DNA of 64,000 nt, from NCBI GenBank assembly GCA_001983455.1, contig LJDB01000073.1:23700-87699 (forward strand). The letters are read 5' to 3'. The translations under genes were made by a program, and so were the position numbers. Origin of the DNA: Candidatus Epulonipiscium fishelsonii. GTDB taxonomy: Bacteria > Bacillota > Clostridia > Lachnospirales > Cellulosilyticaceae. The notes beneath the pieces are model-generated. The model had not been told where the DNA came from and did not search any database. It saw nothing but the letters and a program-made list of their open reading frames with translations. How positions within the stretch are numbered: the stretch's first letter is position 1; every line of letters starts with the position of its first letter. Of this stretch, positions 1 to 8,618 are shown piece by piece.

Positions 1-714
1 GCCATCAACATCCGTTAACTCATCAATTTCTTCTATGTCAACTTCTTCTATTTTTGGTTCATTTGTATCTTCAGATACTTCTTTTTTAGCTGCATCAACA
101 ACATAGATTGGTATAGGCATAAAAGAACAATACTTTTTAATTATTTCTGATAGATGATAAAATCCAAGAAACTCTCTACTTTCTTCAGATATATGAAGAA
201 TAATATCAGTTCCTCTTTTTGTACGTGTTCCTTCAGCTAGTTCATAAGTTGTCCCACCATCACATGTCCAAAGTAAAGGCTCGCCACCTTGATAAGAAAG
301 TGTATTTATTTGAACTTCACTGGATACCATAAAGCTTGAATAAAATCCCAATCCAAAATGACCGATAATTTGTTCATCGTCCATTTTATCTTTATATTTA
401 GTTAAAAAATCTTCTGCACCAGAAAAAGCGATTTGAGTTATATACTTTTCAATTTCTTCTTCTGTCATACCAATACCATTATCACTTATAGTAATTGTAC
501 CTTTTTCTGTATCAGTTGTTACTCTTATTTCAAATGGTTCATTTAAATTGTCTGTTGCCTCTCCCATTGAACAAAGCTTTTTAAATTTTAAAATTGCATC
601 ACATGCATTTGAAATCAGCTCTCTTACAAATATGTCTTGGTCTGAATATAACCATTTTTTTATAATTGGAAATATATTTTCACTGTGAATTGATAAATTA
701 CCTTGTTTAGCCAT
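1..714 (-). CDS. htpG: HtpG (Hsp90-type chaperone), N-terminal part, cut by window edge
   Basis: The 238 visible residues are the start of a bacterial Hsp90, a cytoplasmic ATP-dependent dimeric chaperone. The N-terminal GHKL ATP-binding domain is clear: the opening 'LSIHSENIFPIIKKWLYSEQ', then 'RELISNACDA' (ATP/Mg-binding Asn), 'DNGIGMTEEE' and 'GHFGLGFYS', the glycine-rich ATP lid. The acidic linker (Glu/Asp run) begins at the window edge, so the middle and C-terminal domains are missing here only because of the cut. The start ATG at 712-714 follows a good AGGAG site. The gene faces away from the SASP gene, with 460 bp of non-coding DNA between. The family identification is very safe. Confidence 0.96.
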   Translation of the reverse strand, partial: MAKQGNLSIHSENIFPIIKKWLYSDQDIFVRELISNACDAILKFKKLCSMGEATDNLNEPFEIRVTTDTEKGTITISDNGIGMTEEEIEKYITQIAFSGAEDFLTKYKDKMDDEQIIGHFGLGFYSSFMVSSEVQINTLSYQGGEPLLWTCDGGTTYELAEGTRTKRGTDIILHISEESREFLGFYHLSEIIKKYCSFMPIPIYVVDAAKKEVSEDTNEPKIEEVDIEEIDELTDVDG

Positions 715-1178
715 AAAAATTTTCTCCTTTTGTACTAAAAAAATATTTTCTATAATAATACTATTCCAAAAATCTAATTGTCAATACTAGGTTATCAAAA
801 ATAATAAAAGTGATAAAATCTATCAAAATTTTTATTAAATATTGTATATTAGTTACTATTAGTTAAATAGCTCCTCCTTTTTAGATTATTTCCTAATCAG
901 GAAGTTTTAAAATACTTATTTAATATTATTTTCTTATTGTATTTAACAAAGTTATCTATAATGTAGTACTATATTTATAGCTCTTCCATTATAATTATAA
1001 ACAATTTATAAGTTTGATATACAAGTAGGCCATTATATACCAATATTTAGTATAATAATAAAAAGTGTATTGGGGTAAAGTATATATATACCTTGTTAAA
1101 GATAATAAGAAAAAGTCAAACTTTTCTTATTCGTGATAATAGGTTGATAAATATATGGCATATTATTTAGGAGATGTT
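715..1178. other. AT-rich intergenic region between htpG and the SASP gene
   Basis: No gene is seen. It must hold the divergent promoters of htpG and the SASP gene, but no confident -35/-10 pair or CIRCE-type operator was recognised. A hairpin with arms 1104-1115 and 1121-1131 (AATAAGAAAA type) precedes the SASP gene. Just after it, at 1127-1141, lies a partial copy of the TTATTC-GTGATAA motif that occurs in the dispersed repeat found elsewhere in the window. Confidence 0.5.
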
Positions 1179-1355
1179 ATGAAAAAAAATCAATCAATAC
1201 AAAATATGAAACAAGAAGTGGCAACAGAATTAGGTATATCTTTAAAAGATGGTGACAATAGAAATCTTACTGCACGACAATCTAGTGCTATTGGCAGAGA
1301 AATGGTTAGAAGAATGATTAAAGCACAAGAAATGCATATGAATGGACAGAAATAA
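1179..1355 (+). CDS. Alpha/beta-type small acid-soluble spore protein (SASP)
   Basis: This 58-residue protein has the SASP alpha/beta layout. The first conserved box is around 'EVATELGISLKDG', which contains the E-x-A/G segment cleaved by the germination protease, and the second is 'NLTARQSSAIGREMVRRMI'. Such proteins coat spore DNA, keep it in an A-like form and protect it from UV and heat; on germination GPR (encoded at 40516-41496) degrades them. The ATG at 1179 is chosen over an upstream in-frame ATG at 1155 because an AGGAG site lies 7 bases before it. Expression is expected under SigG in the forespore (known for the family), but no convincing SigG promoter was found. A terminator follows. 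Confidence 0.88.
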   Translation: MKKNQSIQNMKQEVATELGISLKDGDNRNLTARQSSAIGREMVRRMIKAQEMHMNGQK

Positions 1356-1396
1356 CACAAGAGTATTATTTTTGTCCATTCATAGACAATAAGAAG

Positions 1397-1445
1397 AAAA
1401 GCTAATCTATTAGAAAAAATAATTTAATGGATTGGCTTTTTTTAT
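1397..1445 (+). terminator. Intrinsic terminator after the SASP gene
   Basis: An AAGCTAATC arm pairs with GATTGGCTT (one G-U pair) across a loop of about 20 bases and is followed by a run of T. It lies about 40 bases after the SASP stop. Confidence 0.7.
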
Positions 1446-1543
1446 AATAAAACATTTTGATAAAAAGGATTGAAAATTCAGGCCTTTCCTAGTATAATTT
1501 AAATTGTACTATATTGTGGGGCCTTTAATAAGGGAGGATTATT

Positions 1544-2497
1544 ATGGAAAATGTTTTAGGCTTTAAAGAAAAGGATTTAGGATTTTGTAAAAGTTATGAT
1601 ACTGTTTACCAACTTGACGAAAACTTTTTTAAGGTAAAAAAAGGCAGTAAATGGGGATTTATTAATAAATTAGGAAGAGATAAAACTCCTATAATTTATG
1701 ATCATATTTATAAATTTGATGAAGAATTTTATAAGGTAAAGAAAAGAGGAAAATTAGGACTTATAAATTCTGAAATGAAAGAAATAACTCCTATAATTTA
1801 TGACGAAATAACATCTTTCAATAATGGATTTGCAGCTGTACAAAAAGGTGATAAGTGGGGCTTTATAAATAAAACAGGAAAAGAAGCAATTCGTTTAATT
1901 TATGATTTTGTTGAAAAATTTAATTGGGAAAGTGGTTTTGCAAAGGTAATAAAAGATGGCAAGTGGCAACTTGTTGATAAAACAGGAAAAGAATTGCCTC
2001 CTTCAAATGGAATATGTTGGGACTATGTTTTTTTTGAAGGAATGTCTAAAGTTAGCAAAGAACTTTTTTGTGGAGTAGAGCTGGAATTTAAGAAAGGTTT
2101 TATAAATAGAGAAGGAAAAGTAGTTATTCCTTTAATTTATGACTGGGTAGATAGATTTCAAGACGGACTAGCCAAGGTACAAAATCATGGAAAATGGGGT
2201 TTTATAAATAATGAAGGGAAAGAAGTAGTGCCTTTAATTTATAACAATGTACATATGTTTAGTGAGGGGCTTTGTTTGGTGGAGAAAAATGCGAAGTTTG
2301 GGTTTATTGATACAACAGGAAAAGTAGTTATTCCTTTAATTTATGATGCTGGAAATAATTTTGAGGGAGGACTTGCTAGAGTGTATAGAGATGACCATAA
2401 TAGCATGATTCATATTGACAAAACAGGTACCGAGGTAACTATTTGTGTTGGACTAAATGCAAAAAATAAGCGACTTTCTCACAAAAAATATTTCTAG
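1544..2497 (+). CDS. WG (KWG) beta-repeat protein
   Basis: A 317-residue protein made almost wholly of about eight WG repeats of 33-38 residues. Each contains a version of 'KxGKWGFINKxGKE..PLIYD' (for example KWGFINKLG, KWGFINKTG, KWGFINNEG, KFGFIDTTG). WG repeats are beta-rich modules found in many Firmicutes and are usually assigned only to binding or surface roles. There is no signal peptide and no membrane segment, so this copy looks cytoplasmic. The start at 1544 has a strong GGGAGGATT site. A short repeat shared with the next gene's 3' flank lies just after the stop. Function unknown. Confidence 0.85.
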   Translation: MENVLGFKEKDLGFCKSYDTVYQLDENFFKVKKGSKWGFINKLGRDKTPIIYDHIYKFDEEFYKVKKRGKLGLINSEMKEITPIIYDEITSFNNGFAAVQKGDKWGFINKTGKEAIRLIYDFVEKFNWESGFAKVIKDGKWQLVDKTGKELPPSNGICWDYVFFEGMSKVSKELFCGVELEFKKGFINREGKVVIPLIYDWVDRFQDGLAKVQNHGKWGFINNEGKEVVPLIYNNVHMFSEGLCLVEKNAKFGFIDTTGKVVIPLIYDAGNNFEGGLARVYRDDHNSMIHIDKTGTEVTICVGLNAKNKRLSHKKYF

Positions 2498-2500
2498 TAG

Positions 2501-2532
2501 GGCTTGCTTACGAAAAATCTTTCTGGTATAAT
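2501..2532 (+). repeat. Short 3'-flank repeat, copy 1
   Basis: Directly after the WG-protein stop, the sequence GGCTTGCTTACGAAAAATC and then ..TGGTATAATG resembles the sequence just after the next gene's stop (3193-3224). The two copies share CTTGC..ACGAAAAA and ATAATG with similar spacing. Confidence 0.4.
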
Positions 2533-2564
2533 GAAAAAAAGTATAAATTTTGGAGGATCATAAT

Positions 2565-3188
2565 ATGAAGATTTCCATTCATAGAGGATTATCAGAGTTA
2601 AAATTACTAAATTTAAGAATTGACAAAAGTATAAATGCCCTAGAGCCTATTGGTAGATATAAATTATCTCAAGATAAAATTATAGGTACTACTGATAATA
2701 AAAAAGAATTTGAGGAAAGAGCAAAATCAACATATGACTCTATAAAAGATTTAATAATAAGACGTGACAAAATTAAAAGAGTCATTGTTTTATCTAATGC
2801 TATGACAAAAGTTATGATTTCAGGCACTGAATATACAGTAGCTGAAGCTATTGAAAAAAAGGAATCTATCGAATTTACAAAAAGTTTGTTAGATAAATTA
2901 AAAAGTCAAAAACGTGTTATTACAAACGCTTTTACTTCTGAAATGGAAAATATGGAATATAATTTAGAGGAACAAATAAAAATTATATCTGGGAATGCTA
3001 AAGAACAAAATGTTGAATATATTAAAGCTTTTTCCGAAGGATATAAGAAACGTAATGGATATGAAATTGTTGATCCACTTGAAATAGATAAAGAAATTGA
3101 AAAACTAGAAAAGTATGTTGATGACTTTGAAAGTGAAGTAGATGCAGTATTATCTGAAATAAATGCTACTACGTTTATAGAAATTTAA
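2565..3188 (+). CDS. Coiled-coil protein, possibly phage-derived
   Basis: A 207-residue, highly charged, helical protein with no signal peptide or membrane segment. It opens 'MKISIHRGLSELKLLNLRID', has a middle block 'GTEYTVAEAIEKKESIE' and ends with a coiled coil and 'FESEVDAVLSEINATTFIEI'. From memory this pattern resembles a family of unnamed proteins in Firmicute phages and prophages, but no phage genes are adjacent and I could not search. The ATG at 2565 is preferred over an earlier in-frame TTG because GGAGG lies just upstream. It may be co-transcribed with the WG-repeat gene 67 bp before it. Function unknown. Confidence 0.6.
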   Translation: MKISIHRGLSELKLLNLRIDKSINALEPIGRYKLSQDKIIGTTDNKKEFEERAKSTYDSIKDLIIRRDKIKRVIVLSNAMTKVMISGTEYTVAEAIEKKESIEFTKSLLDKLKSQKRVITNAFTSEMENMEYNLEEQIKIISGNAKEQNVEYIKAFSEGYKKRNGYEIVDPLEIDKEIEKLEKYVDDFESEVDAVLSEINATTFIEI

Positions 3189-3192
3189 ATAA

Positions 3193-3224
3193 TGTGACTT
3201 GCCAACGAAAAACTATTCATAATG
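3193..3224 (+). repeat. Short 3'-flank repeat, copy 2
   Basis: GACTTGCCAACGAAAAACT, then ..CATAATG, directly after the coiled-coil gene stop. It is an imperfect copy of the sequence at 2501-2532, in the same place relative to the stop codon. Confidence 0.4.
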
Positions 3225-3617
3225 GGACCGTTGAGTAATCGGTTAATTACTCATACCATGGATAGGACTTAAAATCCTATTGGCCTCCAAGCCTATTATT
3301 GTGAGATAAAAGCTTAAAGCATAAAGATTAAATTTTAATGCTTAAATTTTAAAGCTCTTATATATTAAAGTTCACAAGAGGGAAAATCCTCTTCATCAAA
3401 GTTAAAAGCTTGTTTAAACCCTTGAGTTAATTTTGTGAGTTGCCTGTTACTTTTAGTTTTATACAAGGCTGTTGGTTAGGTCATTTTTAAATTATCTATA
3501 AGTTGTTGAATAAAAAATATACGAAAAAGGACATTCGCATTTGATACAATAAAAACTACAATGAATGTCCAGTGTAAGTATATATTAATTAAATCAAATT
3601 TTAACTAGTATCAACTA
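3225..3617. other. Non-coding region with a tRNA-Leu-like relic and hairpins
   Basis: No protein gene is seen. At 3233-3252 GAGTAAT pairs with ATTACTC. At 3263-3279 TAGGA-CTTAAAA-TCCTA has the exact form of a tRNA anticodon arm with anticodon UAA (Leu). No TPsiC arm (GTTCRA) and no matching acceptor stem follow, so this is at best a degraded tRNA or chance. Further on, A/T-rich inverted repeats lie at about 3310-3360, and an 8-bp stem GGACATTC/GAATGTCC spans 3529-3570. Confidence 0.35.
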
Positions 3618-4286
3618 TTATATATTAATGATATATTTATTGTTCACTGTGATACGTCTTAAGTCCGTAGTGATAAATTCAGTCGTTTTTTCATCAATTT
3701 TATTATAGTATATTGCAGGATATGTGGTTTCAAAGTCATTTACTTTTAATCTAATATTATAAATGATTTTTTCTTTCAATCTTATCATTTCCGGTCTTAG
3801 TTGAGATATATCCTCTGCATTAAAAGGTTCGTTTGTTAATTCCCAATCCTTAGAGCTATCGATATATTGCTTCAAATCTTGCGTAATCACTATCTTATCG
3901 TCTTCTGTAATAACATCCAATACCATTATAACTTCTATAAATATTATTCCATACTTAATACCTTTAAATGAACTTTCCTCTGAACTTTTTTTAATAACAT
4001 AAGATAATACATCACTTTTAGGAATTTCTATTATGTTCATTGGATCAGGGTAATATTCATTGCTTGAACCATCCATAAAATAGAATTTCTTATCAACTTC
4101 AATTATTTTTGAAGCACTACCTTCAAACAATGTTTCTCCTATGCTATTGGTTAAAATTACTTTGTATTCGCAAAAAAAACCTCCCCAATAATCCTTTTCT
4201 GGAATTATTAAAAATAACTCACTTCTGTACTCGTTATCAATTAAATCTTTTAGTTTATCCGTAATCGGCAATTTTTTAAAACTCAT
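3618..4286 (-). CDS. Hypothetical cytoplasmic protein
   Basis: A 222-residue acidic protein with no signal peptide, no membrane helix and no recognised motif. It reads as mixed alpha/beta with a 'GFFCEYKVILTNSIGETLFEG' strand region and a conserved-looking 'YPDPMNIIEI' stretch. The start at 4286 is preferred to an ATG 18 bases upstream, because the GAGGAGAG in that upstream region serves as the ribosome binding site. It stands alone: the convergent neighbour is 430 bp away and the next minus-strand element upstream is a pseudogene. It is probably a single-gene transcript. Nothing more can be said. Confidence 0.6.
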   Translation of the reverse strand: MSFKKLPITDKLKDLIDNEYRSELFLIIPEKDYWGGFFCEYKVILTNSIGETLFEGSASKIIEVDKKFYFMDGSSNEYYPDPMNIIEIPKSDVLSYVIKKSSEESSFKGIKYGIIFIEVIMVLDVITEDDKIVITQDLKQYIDSSKDWELTNEPFNAEDISQLRPEMIRLKEKIIYNIRLKVNDFETTYPAIYYNKIDEKTTEFITTDLRRITVNNKYIINI

Positions 4287-4554
4287 TTTTAACTCTCTCC
4301 TCATTTCTTTGTTAATATGTATTTACTAGAAACATTCGATAAATCAGATATAACTTACTACTAATTATATGTCTAAATATTAATAGTAAGTACCATTAAA
4401 TTTATTATAACCTAAAAGTTTGCTCATAATCTATAGAATACAAAAATATAATCATTCAACTTAACATTAACTGGATTATATTTTTGCACCTAACACTTTT
4501 TTAAAAGAAGACTTTCATATTATAAATATTCCACTTCATAAATGCTACAATCTT

Positions 4555-4962
4555 TTATTGTGCAGTAGCAACTAATAATTTATATTTAGTTTTATATAAA
4601 TCTACTAGTTCTTCAGAAAGTTTGTTGTCAGTGATAACATAACTTAGTTTTTCGATATTTTTAAAAGAATAGGCTTTTTTTATTCCAAATTTTTTGTTCT
4701 CTAATAAAAAATAAGAATTCACGCTATTTTGGATGGCTAATAACTTATTTGGCAATTCAATATCTGTAGCCGTGCTAATACCAAATTAATAGTCTATTCC
4801 ATCTACCCCTAGAAATGCCTTTGTAAAATTCATAGATTTCAATTGGTTATTAAGATATACTCCTTCAAAAGTTTCTGCAGATTTAAAATAATATCCACCA
4901 AGCATGATTAATTAACAGTTTGATTTTAGTTGTATTAGCAATATTTAACCAGTTGTGCTAGT
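4555..4962 (-). pseudogene. DeoR/GlpR-type regulator, C-terminal remnant
   Basis: Translated on the minus strand, this gives the effector-binding (DeoRC) half of a DeoR regulator: 'IANTTKIKLLI', a frameshift, then 'MLGGYYFKSAETFEG', 'FTKAFLGVDGIDY', a TAA stop, and 'FGISTATDIE'. It ends 'NKKFGIKKAYSFKNIEKLSY' and 'VITDNKLSEE'. The helix-turn-helix half is missing. At least one frameshift and one stop interrupt it, so it is non-functional as read. It lies next to a broken microcompartment gene and an intact DeoR gene (5898-6662). Together they look like the debris of a sugar-diol utilisation locus. Confidence 0.8.
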
Positions 4963-4963
4963 T

Positions 4964-4998
4964 AAGGATAGTGTACCTAAAAATAGTAAACTATCCTT
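4964..4998. other. Hairpin beside the DeoR remnant
   Basis: AAGGATAGT at 4964-4972 pairs with ACTATCCTT at 4990-4998. It is terminator-like but lacks a clear T-run. Confidence 0.4.
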
Positions 4999-5310
4999 AT
5001 AAAATTTATTTAATTGCTCCATTTTCATCATATAAGTCCTGCTTTGCTTGATTTCCTAGGTGTCTCCTAATATTATAATATTTTGTTTCTGTTATGGCAG
5101 AAGTAAGTGACCTAATTACAGCACATGTACCAATTGGTGTGATACCAGAAGAATCAGTAAATTTAGCTGACAAAACCACAGCCGAAGATGTTGTATATTT
5201 TGTGTTAGACCCAATGATGGGAAATATCGCACAAAAAACAGATGTAGTTAATAAGACTGCACATGCAATAATGGTGCTTACAAGCAATCACTGCTTATTA
5301 TAAAAGAAAA

Positions 5311-5817
5311 ATTCAAACCCAAAAACGGTTTCAGCTGAAATTTTTACTACGGATACTATGTTGAAATATAGAAATTATAGAAGCTCAAACAGTATGCCTT
5401 GGCAAATATGTTGCATTAATTTCAGGGGATTTTAGTGCAGTGAAGGGGTCAATTGAAATAGCCAAAACATTAAATTCTCAACATTTGATATCATATTTTA
5501 TATTAGTAAATCCATACGAAAGTATATTTCCAGCTATTTATGGTGCTACTCATGTAAAAAAAATGAAAGCTGTGGGTATACTAAAAACATATGACGTAAC
5601 ATCAATAATTGTTGCCACAGATATTGATGTTAAAATTGCAATAGTTCAAATAGTGGAAATAAGAATAATAAAAGGAATATGTGGAAAATCTTTTGTAGTT
5701 TTAACAGGAGATATTGCAACGTTTGAAGTAGCTCAACCAGAAAAGAACATTTAGCTGAAGAAGGAATGTACCGTAATTCCGAACCCAGATCCTCAATTAA
5801 TACAAACATTATTATAA
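5311..5817 (+). pseudogene. Tandem-BMC shell protein (PduT-like, BMC-T), frameshifted
   Basis: BMC-T proteins are trimers of fused BMC domains that tile the shell of bacterial microcompartments. Domain 1 is seen as 'VSAEIFTTDTMLK', a frameshift near 5362, then 'EIIEAQTVCLGKYVALISGD' and 'FSAVKGSIEIAKTL'. The linker is 'FILVNPYESIFPAIYG'. Domain 2 runs 'MKAVGILKTYDVTSIIVATD' to 'GICGKSFVVLTGDIATFEVA'. After a stop at about 5752 the expected C-terminus 'VIPNPDPQLIQTLL' appears in another frame and ends at 5817. The interdomain motif and the GGKSF-like block match PduT. At least two frame disruptions make it a pseudogene. The open frame at 5094-5303 just upstream could not be assigned. Confidence 0.82.
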
Positions 5818-5897
5818 TGTTGTGATAATGTTGTGCGTATTATTAAATTATTAAAGATAACTAGAATAACATTGTTTATTCTGCAGAAAGGAAGATT

Positions 5898-6662
5898 ATG
5901 TTAGGATTAGAGAGAAGAAATGAAATTTTGAAGAAATTACAAGAAGAAAAAAAAGTTGTAGTAGGAGACCTTAGCAAACTATATAGTGTATCTGAAGAAA
6001 CCATAAGACGTGATTTGGATAAGCTAGATAAAGAAGGATTATGCATCAAAAGTTATGGTGGTGCTCTACTTAGTGATGCTACTTATAATGATATGCCTAC
6101 AAATGTAAGAAAAAAAAGCAATGCCAAAGTAAAAAAGATAATTGCTAACCTAGTAGCAGAATTAATTGAAGATGGTGATTATATTATGCTAGATGCGAGT
6201 TCCACTAGTGGGTTTATTGCAAAAGCTATTCAATATAAGGAAAACTTAACAGTTCTGACTAATTCTGTTGAAATATTATTGGAACTTGCTGATGTTTCAG
6301 GTTGGAATATAATTTCAACAGGCGGTAAGTTGCAGGAAGGATATTTAGCTCTTACTGGACCACGAACTTTGGAAACTCTAGACAAATATAAAATAAAAAA
6401 ATCTATATTATCTTGCAAAGGCTTCAGTATTGATGATGGAATGATGGAAAGTAATGAAGATTTTGCTTGCATTAAAGAAAAGATGATTACTATAGGAAAA
6501 CAGGTTATTTTAGCAATAGATTCCTCTAAATTTGATAAAGCAGGATTTATCAAGTATGGAAGTCTAGATATGATTGATATAGTAGTTACTGATAAGAAGC
6601 CAGATGTAAGATTTATGGATTTGTTTAGTGAACATAAGATAGAATGTATATATCCAAAATAA
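5898..6662 (+). CDS. DeoR-family transcriptional regulator
   Basis: An intact 254-residue DeoR regulator. Residues 4-58 form the winged helix-turn-helix ('RRNEILKKLQ', 'LSKLYSVSEETIRRDLDKLD', 'GLCIKSYGGALL'). Residues 75-235 form the sugar-phosphate-binding domain with 'IMLDASSTSGFIAKAI', 'TNSVEILLELADV', 'GGKLQEGYLALTGP' and 'LAIDSSKFDKAGF'. DeoR proteins usually repress sugar or diol catabolic operons and respond to phosphorylated sugars. It starts at 5898 after an AAAGGAAG site. The microcompartment gene upstream is a pseudogene, so the regulated operon is lost or lies elsewhere. The exact ligand cannot be told. Confidence 0.9.
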   Translation: MLGLERRNEILKKLQEEKKVVVGDLSKLYSVSEETIRRDLDKLDKEGLCIKSYGGALLSDATYNDMPTNVRKKSNAKVKKIIANLVAELIEDGDYIMLDASSTSGFIAKAIQYKENLTVLTNSVEILLELADVSGWNIISTGGKLQEGYLALTGPRTLETLDKYKIKKSILSCKGFSIDDGMMESNEDFACIKEKMITIGKQVILAIDSSKFDKAGFIKYGSLDMIDIVVTDKKPDVRFMDLFSEHKIECIYPK

Positions 6663-6705
6663 CGCTATTGACTTAAGTCACAGATCTTTTCTCTTATGTT
6701 AAATG

Positions 6706-6740
6706 TTAAGGAAGAACGGCATATGCACATTCTTCCTTAA
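6706..6740. other. Perfect 11-bp hairpin between convergent genes
   Basis: TTAAGGAAGAA pairs with TTCTTCCTTAA. It sits between the end of the DeoR gene and the end of the cstA pair and probably acts as a bidirectional terminator, though T-runs are poor. A second, weaker ACAGATAAA/TTTATCTGT stem follows at about 6743-6772. Confidence 0.5.
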
Positions 6741-6764
6741 TCACAGATAAATTATTCATATAGT

Positions 6765-6968
6765 TTATCTGTTGTTTTCATCTATTTCATTATGCTTATT
6801 TATTGATGAACCTATATTCTTGTTTACTGTTATTTCTTGTTCAAATACAGGACATCCAGCACAACCTTTTCCGCAACAAGTTCCATGTTTCTTTTGTGTA
6901 TCATTAACAAAGTAGCAACCACCAAATAAAATAATTCCTATTACAACAAAAGCAACTATTTCCCCCAT
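6765..6968 (-). CDS. Small Cys-rich membrane protein (FeoB-associated Cys-rich type)
   Basis: A 67-residue protein with one N-terminal membrane helix (about residues 4-22, 'IVAFVVIGIILFGGCYFV') and a following Cys cluster 'GTCCGKGCAGCPVF', then a charged tail. This layout matches the short FeoB-associated Cys-rich membrane proteins of Firmicutes, which are thought to bind metal or a cluster. Here no feoB is present. The gene instead starts 7 bp after cstA with its own AGGTG site, so it is almost certainly co-transcribed with cstA. Its role with CstA is unknown. Confidence 0.7.
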   Translation of the reverse strand: MGEIVAFVVIGIILFGGCYFVNDTQKKHGTCCGKGCAGCPVFEQEITVNKNIGSSINKHNEIDENNR

Positions 6969-6975
6969 AATACAC

Positions 6976-8397
6976 CTATTCTTTAATTATTTTCTTATTA
7001 AACATAATATATGCACTAGCTGCAACTGCAATACCTACTACAATTCCAACAAGTTCTGCTGTTTTAATATTTCCTAATACACTTGTCATAATAGCTCCAA
7101 ATCCTTCTGGTGCCACAAGAATGTAACAAGTTACCACCACAGTCATAAACATTGCTGGTATTATTGCTACAAAATAATTTGAATTTTGTTTTTTGAGGAA
7201 AGCTGCTGCTGCCCAAAGTGCAATACATGCTAGTGTTTGATTTGACCAACTGAAATATCTCCAGATAATATTAAAATCAATAAATAACAAGGCTATTGCT
7301 ATAACAAATATAGGAATAATAATTTTATAACGATTTACTGGTTTTGATTGATCAATATTAAACGTGTCTGCTATTGTAAGTCTTAGTGATCTAAATGCAG
7401 TATCTCCAGAAGTTATTGGGCATGCTATAACTCCAAGTACAGCTAGAACCATCCCCACACTTCCCATTAATCCTTCAGAAATTTTATTTACAACAACGGC
7501 TGCCGCTCCAGCTTCTGAAAGTCCTTCCAGTCCTCCAAAGAAAGTCATTGATGCTGTCGCCCAAATAAGAGCAATAATACCTTCAGAAATCATAGCTCCA
7601 TAAAATACACGATGTCCTTCACGTTCATTTTTGATACATCTTGCCATCATTGGAGATTGAGTTGCGTGAAATCCTGAAATTGCACCACAAGCAATAGAGA
7701 TGAATAAATATGGAAAAATAGATTTTCCTTGTACATGTGGATTTGTAAAGCTAAATTCAGGGATTTCTTTGATAAGTCCCGTTGTTATCATTCCTCCAAC
7801 AATTCCTATTGCCATTATAAATAGTGCTATACCAAATATTGGATAAATTTTGCCAATAACTTTGTCGATTGGTAAAACAGTTGCTATTATGTAGTAAATC
7901 ATAATGATGGCCACGAAAATCCATCTGTTTTGACCAGTAAGGTCTACCAATAAATCTGCTGGTGACGAAACAAATACTACTCCAACAAGAAGCAACAATA
8001 TGGCTGAAAATCCAATTATAAGCTTTCTCATGCCTTCTCCAAGATTGCTTCCTACTAAAACAGAAACAGATGCACCATCTGATCTTAGTGACATCATTCC
8101 TATCAAGAAGTCATGCACTGCTCCCCCAAATATACAGCCAAATACAATCCATAAAAATGCGTTTGGTCCCCACATTGCCCCTGCAATTGCTCCAAAGATT
8201 GGTCCTGTGCCTGCTATATTCAAAAACTGAATCAAAAATGCTTTCCAAGTAGGCATTAAAACATAGTCTAAGCCATCTGCTTTTTTTACTGCTGGAACTT
8301 CTCGATTTTCATCAATTTTAAAAATCTTTTCTATTATTTTTCCATACACAAAAAAACCTAAAAATAGTGCGACTAAAGATAAAATAAATGTAATCAT
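6976..8397 (-). CDS. cstA: CstA-family peptide/pyruvate transporter
   Basis: A 473-residue integral membrane protein with about 13 hydrophobic helices. It shows CstA hallmarks: 'GTGPIFGAIAGAMWGPNAFL' (residues ~62-81), 'GAVHDFLIGMMSLRSDGAS', 'SGFHATQSPMMARCIKNE' and 'ITSGDTAFRSLRL'. CstA proteins are proton-linked importers of peptides or pyruvate induced on carbon limitation. At 473 residues this is the short clostridial form, lacking the C-terminal part of the ~700-residue enterobacterial protein. The start follows GGGGGAAAA. The next gene, 7 bp downstream, encodes a small Cys-rich membrane protein. The exact substrate cannot be told. Confidence 0.92.
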   Translation of the reverse strand: MITFILSLVALFLGFFVYGKIIEKIFKIDENREVPAVKKADGLDYVLMPTWKAFLIQFLNIAGTGPIFGAIAGAMWGPNAFLWIVFGCIFGGAVHDFLIGMMSLRSDGASVSVLVGSNLGEGMRKLIIGFSAILLLLVGVVFVSSPADLLVDLTGQNRWIFVAIIMIYYIIATVLPIDKVIGKIYPIFGIALFIMAIGIVGGMITTGLIKEIPEFSFTNPHVQGKSIFPYLFISIACGAISGFHATQSPMMARCIKNEREGHRVFYGAMISEGIIALIWATASMTFFGGLEGLSEAGAAAVVVNKISEGLMGSVGMVLAVLGVIACPITSGDTAFRSLRLTIADTFNIDQSKPVNRYKIIIPIFVIAIALLFIDFNIIWRYFSWSNQTLACIALWAAAAFLKKQNSNYFVAIIPAMFMTVVVTCYILVAPEGFGAIMTSVLGNIKTAELVGIVVGIAVAASAYIMFNKKIIKE

Positions 8398-8511
8398 ATT
8401 TTTCCCCCTTATATAAATACATCACAAAAAAATATTTGTTTTATCTTATATCTTAATGTTTTGTTATCATATTGTCAAGTTCCATTCTCTTTAAAAAAAT
8501 AATTTTTCATA

Positions 8512-8550
8512 AAAAAATAACACTCCCTCTATATTTCTGGAAAGTGTTAT
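8512..8550 (-). terminator. Intrinsic terminator after ylmC/ymxH
   Basis: ATAACACT(T) pairs with AGTGTTAT across a short loop and, read on the minus strand, is followed by seven T. It lies 70 bp past the ylmC-like stop and ends the sporulation sigma cluster. Confidence 0.7.
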
Positions 8551-8618
8551 ACCCCATTATACTTTTATTACAAACTAAATATCAATATATAATCTATGTA
8601 TATTGTATTTTTGTTTTT

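Noticed and set aside
1100..1178. SigG promoter for the SASP gene
   Set aside because: CATATTA-like and TGATAA-like boxes occur, but the spacing is wrong and the start would fall on the ribosome binding site.
5006..5303. Opposed open frames upstream of the BMC-T pseudogene
   Set aside because: Neither strand gives a recognised family or a good ribosome binding site. It may be more decayed microcompartment DNA but cannot be supported as a gene.
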